From positions 1 to 6,503 of the forward strand of contig JADGEP010000225.1 of assembly GCA_016744275.1 (NCBI GenBank): a stretch of 6,503 nt of DNA, given 5' to 3'. A program made the translations under genes and the position numbers. Under the pieces are notes generated by a model. The model had not been told where the DNA came from and did not search any database. It saw only the letters and a list, made by a program, of their open reading frames with translations. The first letter of the stretch is position 1. Each line of letters begins with the position of its first letter. This document shows, one piece after another, positions 5,984 through 6,503 of this stretch. This DNA is from Candidatus Krumholzibacteriia bacterium. Lineage in GTDB: Bacteria; Krumholzibacteriota; Krumholzibacteriia; LZORAL124-64-63.

Positions 5984-5988
5984 CGAAA

Positions 5989-6195
5989 ATGACAGTCACC
6001 CGCCTCATGCACACCATCGCCGGTGCGCTCATCATGTTGAGCCTGGTCATGGCCCACTTCGTGAGCCCAAAATGGCTGTATTTTACGGCGTTTATCGGCG
6101 TTAATCTGTTCCAGAGCGGATTTTCCAACTGGTGCCTGATGGCCACCATCCTCAAGAAACTGGGAGTCCCGGAAACCGCCGGGCCGACTCATTGA
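5989..6195 (+). CDS. Small inner-membrane protein, DUF2892/YgaP-like
   Basis: A 68-residue protein starting at ATG 5989, with GGGAGGA (5977-5983) five bases upstream. Two hydrophobic helices lie at about residues 8-24 (IAGALIMLSLVMA) and 29-45 (WLYFTAFIGVNLFQSGF). A NLFQSGFSNWCLMATILKKL segment (39-58) follows, which corresponds to the conserved end of DUF2892 domains, usually G-x-CP-x-x-x-x-L. Here Asn47-Trp48-Cys49-Leu50 stands where Gly-x-Cys-Pro is common, so the proline is replaced. DUF2892 proteins are small two-helix membrane proteins, sometimes fused to rhodanese domains as in YgaP; a precise role for stand-alone forms is not established. The stop codon is 19 bases before the TolC-family start, so the two genes are probably co-transcribed and the protein may accompany an efflux system. 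Confidence 0.85.
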   Translation: MTVTRLMHTIAGALIMLSLVMAHFVSPKWLYFTAFIGVNLFQSGFSNWCLMATILKKLGVPETAGPTH

Positions 6196-6214
6196 TTTTC
6201 GGGAAGGTCAATTC

Positions 6215-6503
6215 ATGAACCGCAATGATTCCAAGCGCTTCGGCCTACTGCTGATGGCCATTTTGTGGTCCCTGCCCGTTTTGGTGCAGGCGCAGGCGCC
6301 GGCACAGAACAGTGAACCGGCTCCCACCAATGGGTTCAGCCTCGGTGAGGTCCGGCAGGACACACTTTATGTCACCCGCTCGCGGGTGATCGCGCTGGCC
6401 ATGGAGCAAAATGAAATGCTGGCCGCATCCGGCGCCATGACCGATGCGGCGGCGGCTGATGCCCAAGGGGCCTGGCGGGCTTTTTTGCCCCAGGTTTCAG
6501 TCA
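6215..6503 (+). CDS. TolC-family outer-membrane efflux protein, N-terminal part (runs off window)
   Basis: An ATG at 6215 opens a frame to the window end (96 codons), with GGGAAGG (6201-6207) seven bases upstream. Residues 1-26 are a signal peptide (hydrophobic LLLMAILWSLPVLV, cleavage likely after VQA). A Gln/Ala/Pro-rich linker follows, then TRSRVIALAMEQNEMLAA (about 54-71) and AWRAFLPQVS near the end. The pattern of LAL-x-x-N followed by alanine-rich helix and A-x-x-x-LPQ is typical of the first repeat of TolC/OEP family outer-membrane factors. These form the periplasm-spanning exit duct of RND, ABC or MFS tripartite exporters and type I secretion systems. The family is usually 420-500 residues, so most of the protein is missing here. 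It follows the DUF2892 gene by 19 bases. A membrane-fusion protein and pump would be expected downstream, which is inference. Confidence 0.85.
   Translation, partial: MNRNDSKRFGLLLMAILWSLPVLVQAQAPAQNSEPAPTNGFSLGEVRQDTLYVTRSRVIALAMEQNEMLAASGAMTDAAAADAQGAWRAFLPQVSV

Larger units (their letters stand above)
5675..5988. other. Divergent intergenic region, S9 peptidase / DUF2892-TolC genes
   Basis: These 314 bases contain no gene I can support. The middle (about 5781-5920) is AT-rich and carries promoter-like elements for both directions, listed separately. The right end (about 5941-5985) is GC-rich, with a short inverted repeat next to the ribosome binding site of the gene at 5989. Possible short peptides here, such as 5646-5876 on the plus strand, begin inside the peptidase gene and show no recognisable ribosome binding site. 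Confidence 0.5.

Noticed and set aside
5538..6155. 205-codon minus-strand frame spanning the divergent intergenic region
   Set aside because: It overlaps the well-supported S9 start (with GAGGAG) in another frame and is antisense to the DUF2892 gene. The composition looks random, with no domain.

Overview
This window looks like ordinary chromosome from a Gram-negative-type bacterium. It encodes a lipoprotein with a lipobox, the start of a TolC-like outer-membrane factor, several Sec signal peptides and good AGGAG-type ribosome binding sites. TGA ends several genes, so the genetic code appears standard. I cannot place the organism from sequence alone. The short shared C-terminus of the two CHRD proteins (WG-x-[IV]-K-x-LF) resembles tails I associate, only from memory, with poorly cultured phyla such as Eisenbacteria and Krumholzibacteriota. 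That is a weak hint.

Layout. Positions 1-255 (minus) hold the N-terminal 85 codons of a small secreted protein. Reading away from it on the plus strand are two tandem, paralogous secreted CHRD-domain proteins (484-957 and 1043-1516), followed by a long stem-loop. A promoter-like sequence at 1606-1634 then leads into a membrane-anchored sulfatase/alkaline-phosphatase-superfamily gene (about 1711-3442). This gene is broken in the sequence as given. A TGA at 2246-2248 separates the multi-pass membrane part from the catalytic part in the same frame. The first transmembrane helix also comes into a single frame only if one T is removed from a T6 run at 1742-1747. Convergent with it is a complete S9 prolyl-oligopeptidase-type lipoprotein (3605-5674, minus) with a textbook intrinsic terminator at 3545-3580. 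A 314-base divergent intergenic region (5675-5988) carries promoter candidates for both directions. It is followed by a small DUF2892-like membrane protein (5989-6195) and, 19 bases later, the start of a TolC-family outer-membrane efflux protein that runs off the window (6215-6503).

How the genes relate. Every gene product here is exported or membrane-bound, but they do not form one obvious pathway. The CHRD pair is a duplication. The DUF2892 and TolC genes look like the start of an efflux operon. The S9 peptidase is probably a stand-alone cell-envelope enzyme. I found no mobile element, CRISPR array, tRNA or rRNA, and no clear new multi-gene system. The points most worth checking are the doubly interrupted sulfatase gene, the ungapped CHRD duplication with its shared C-terminal motif, and two RNA structures (1526-1568 and 5959-5983).
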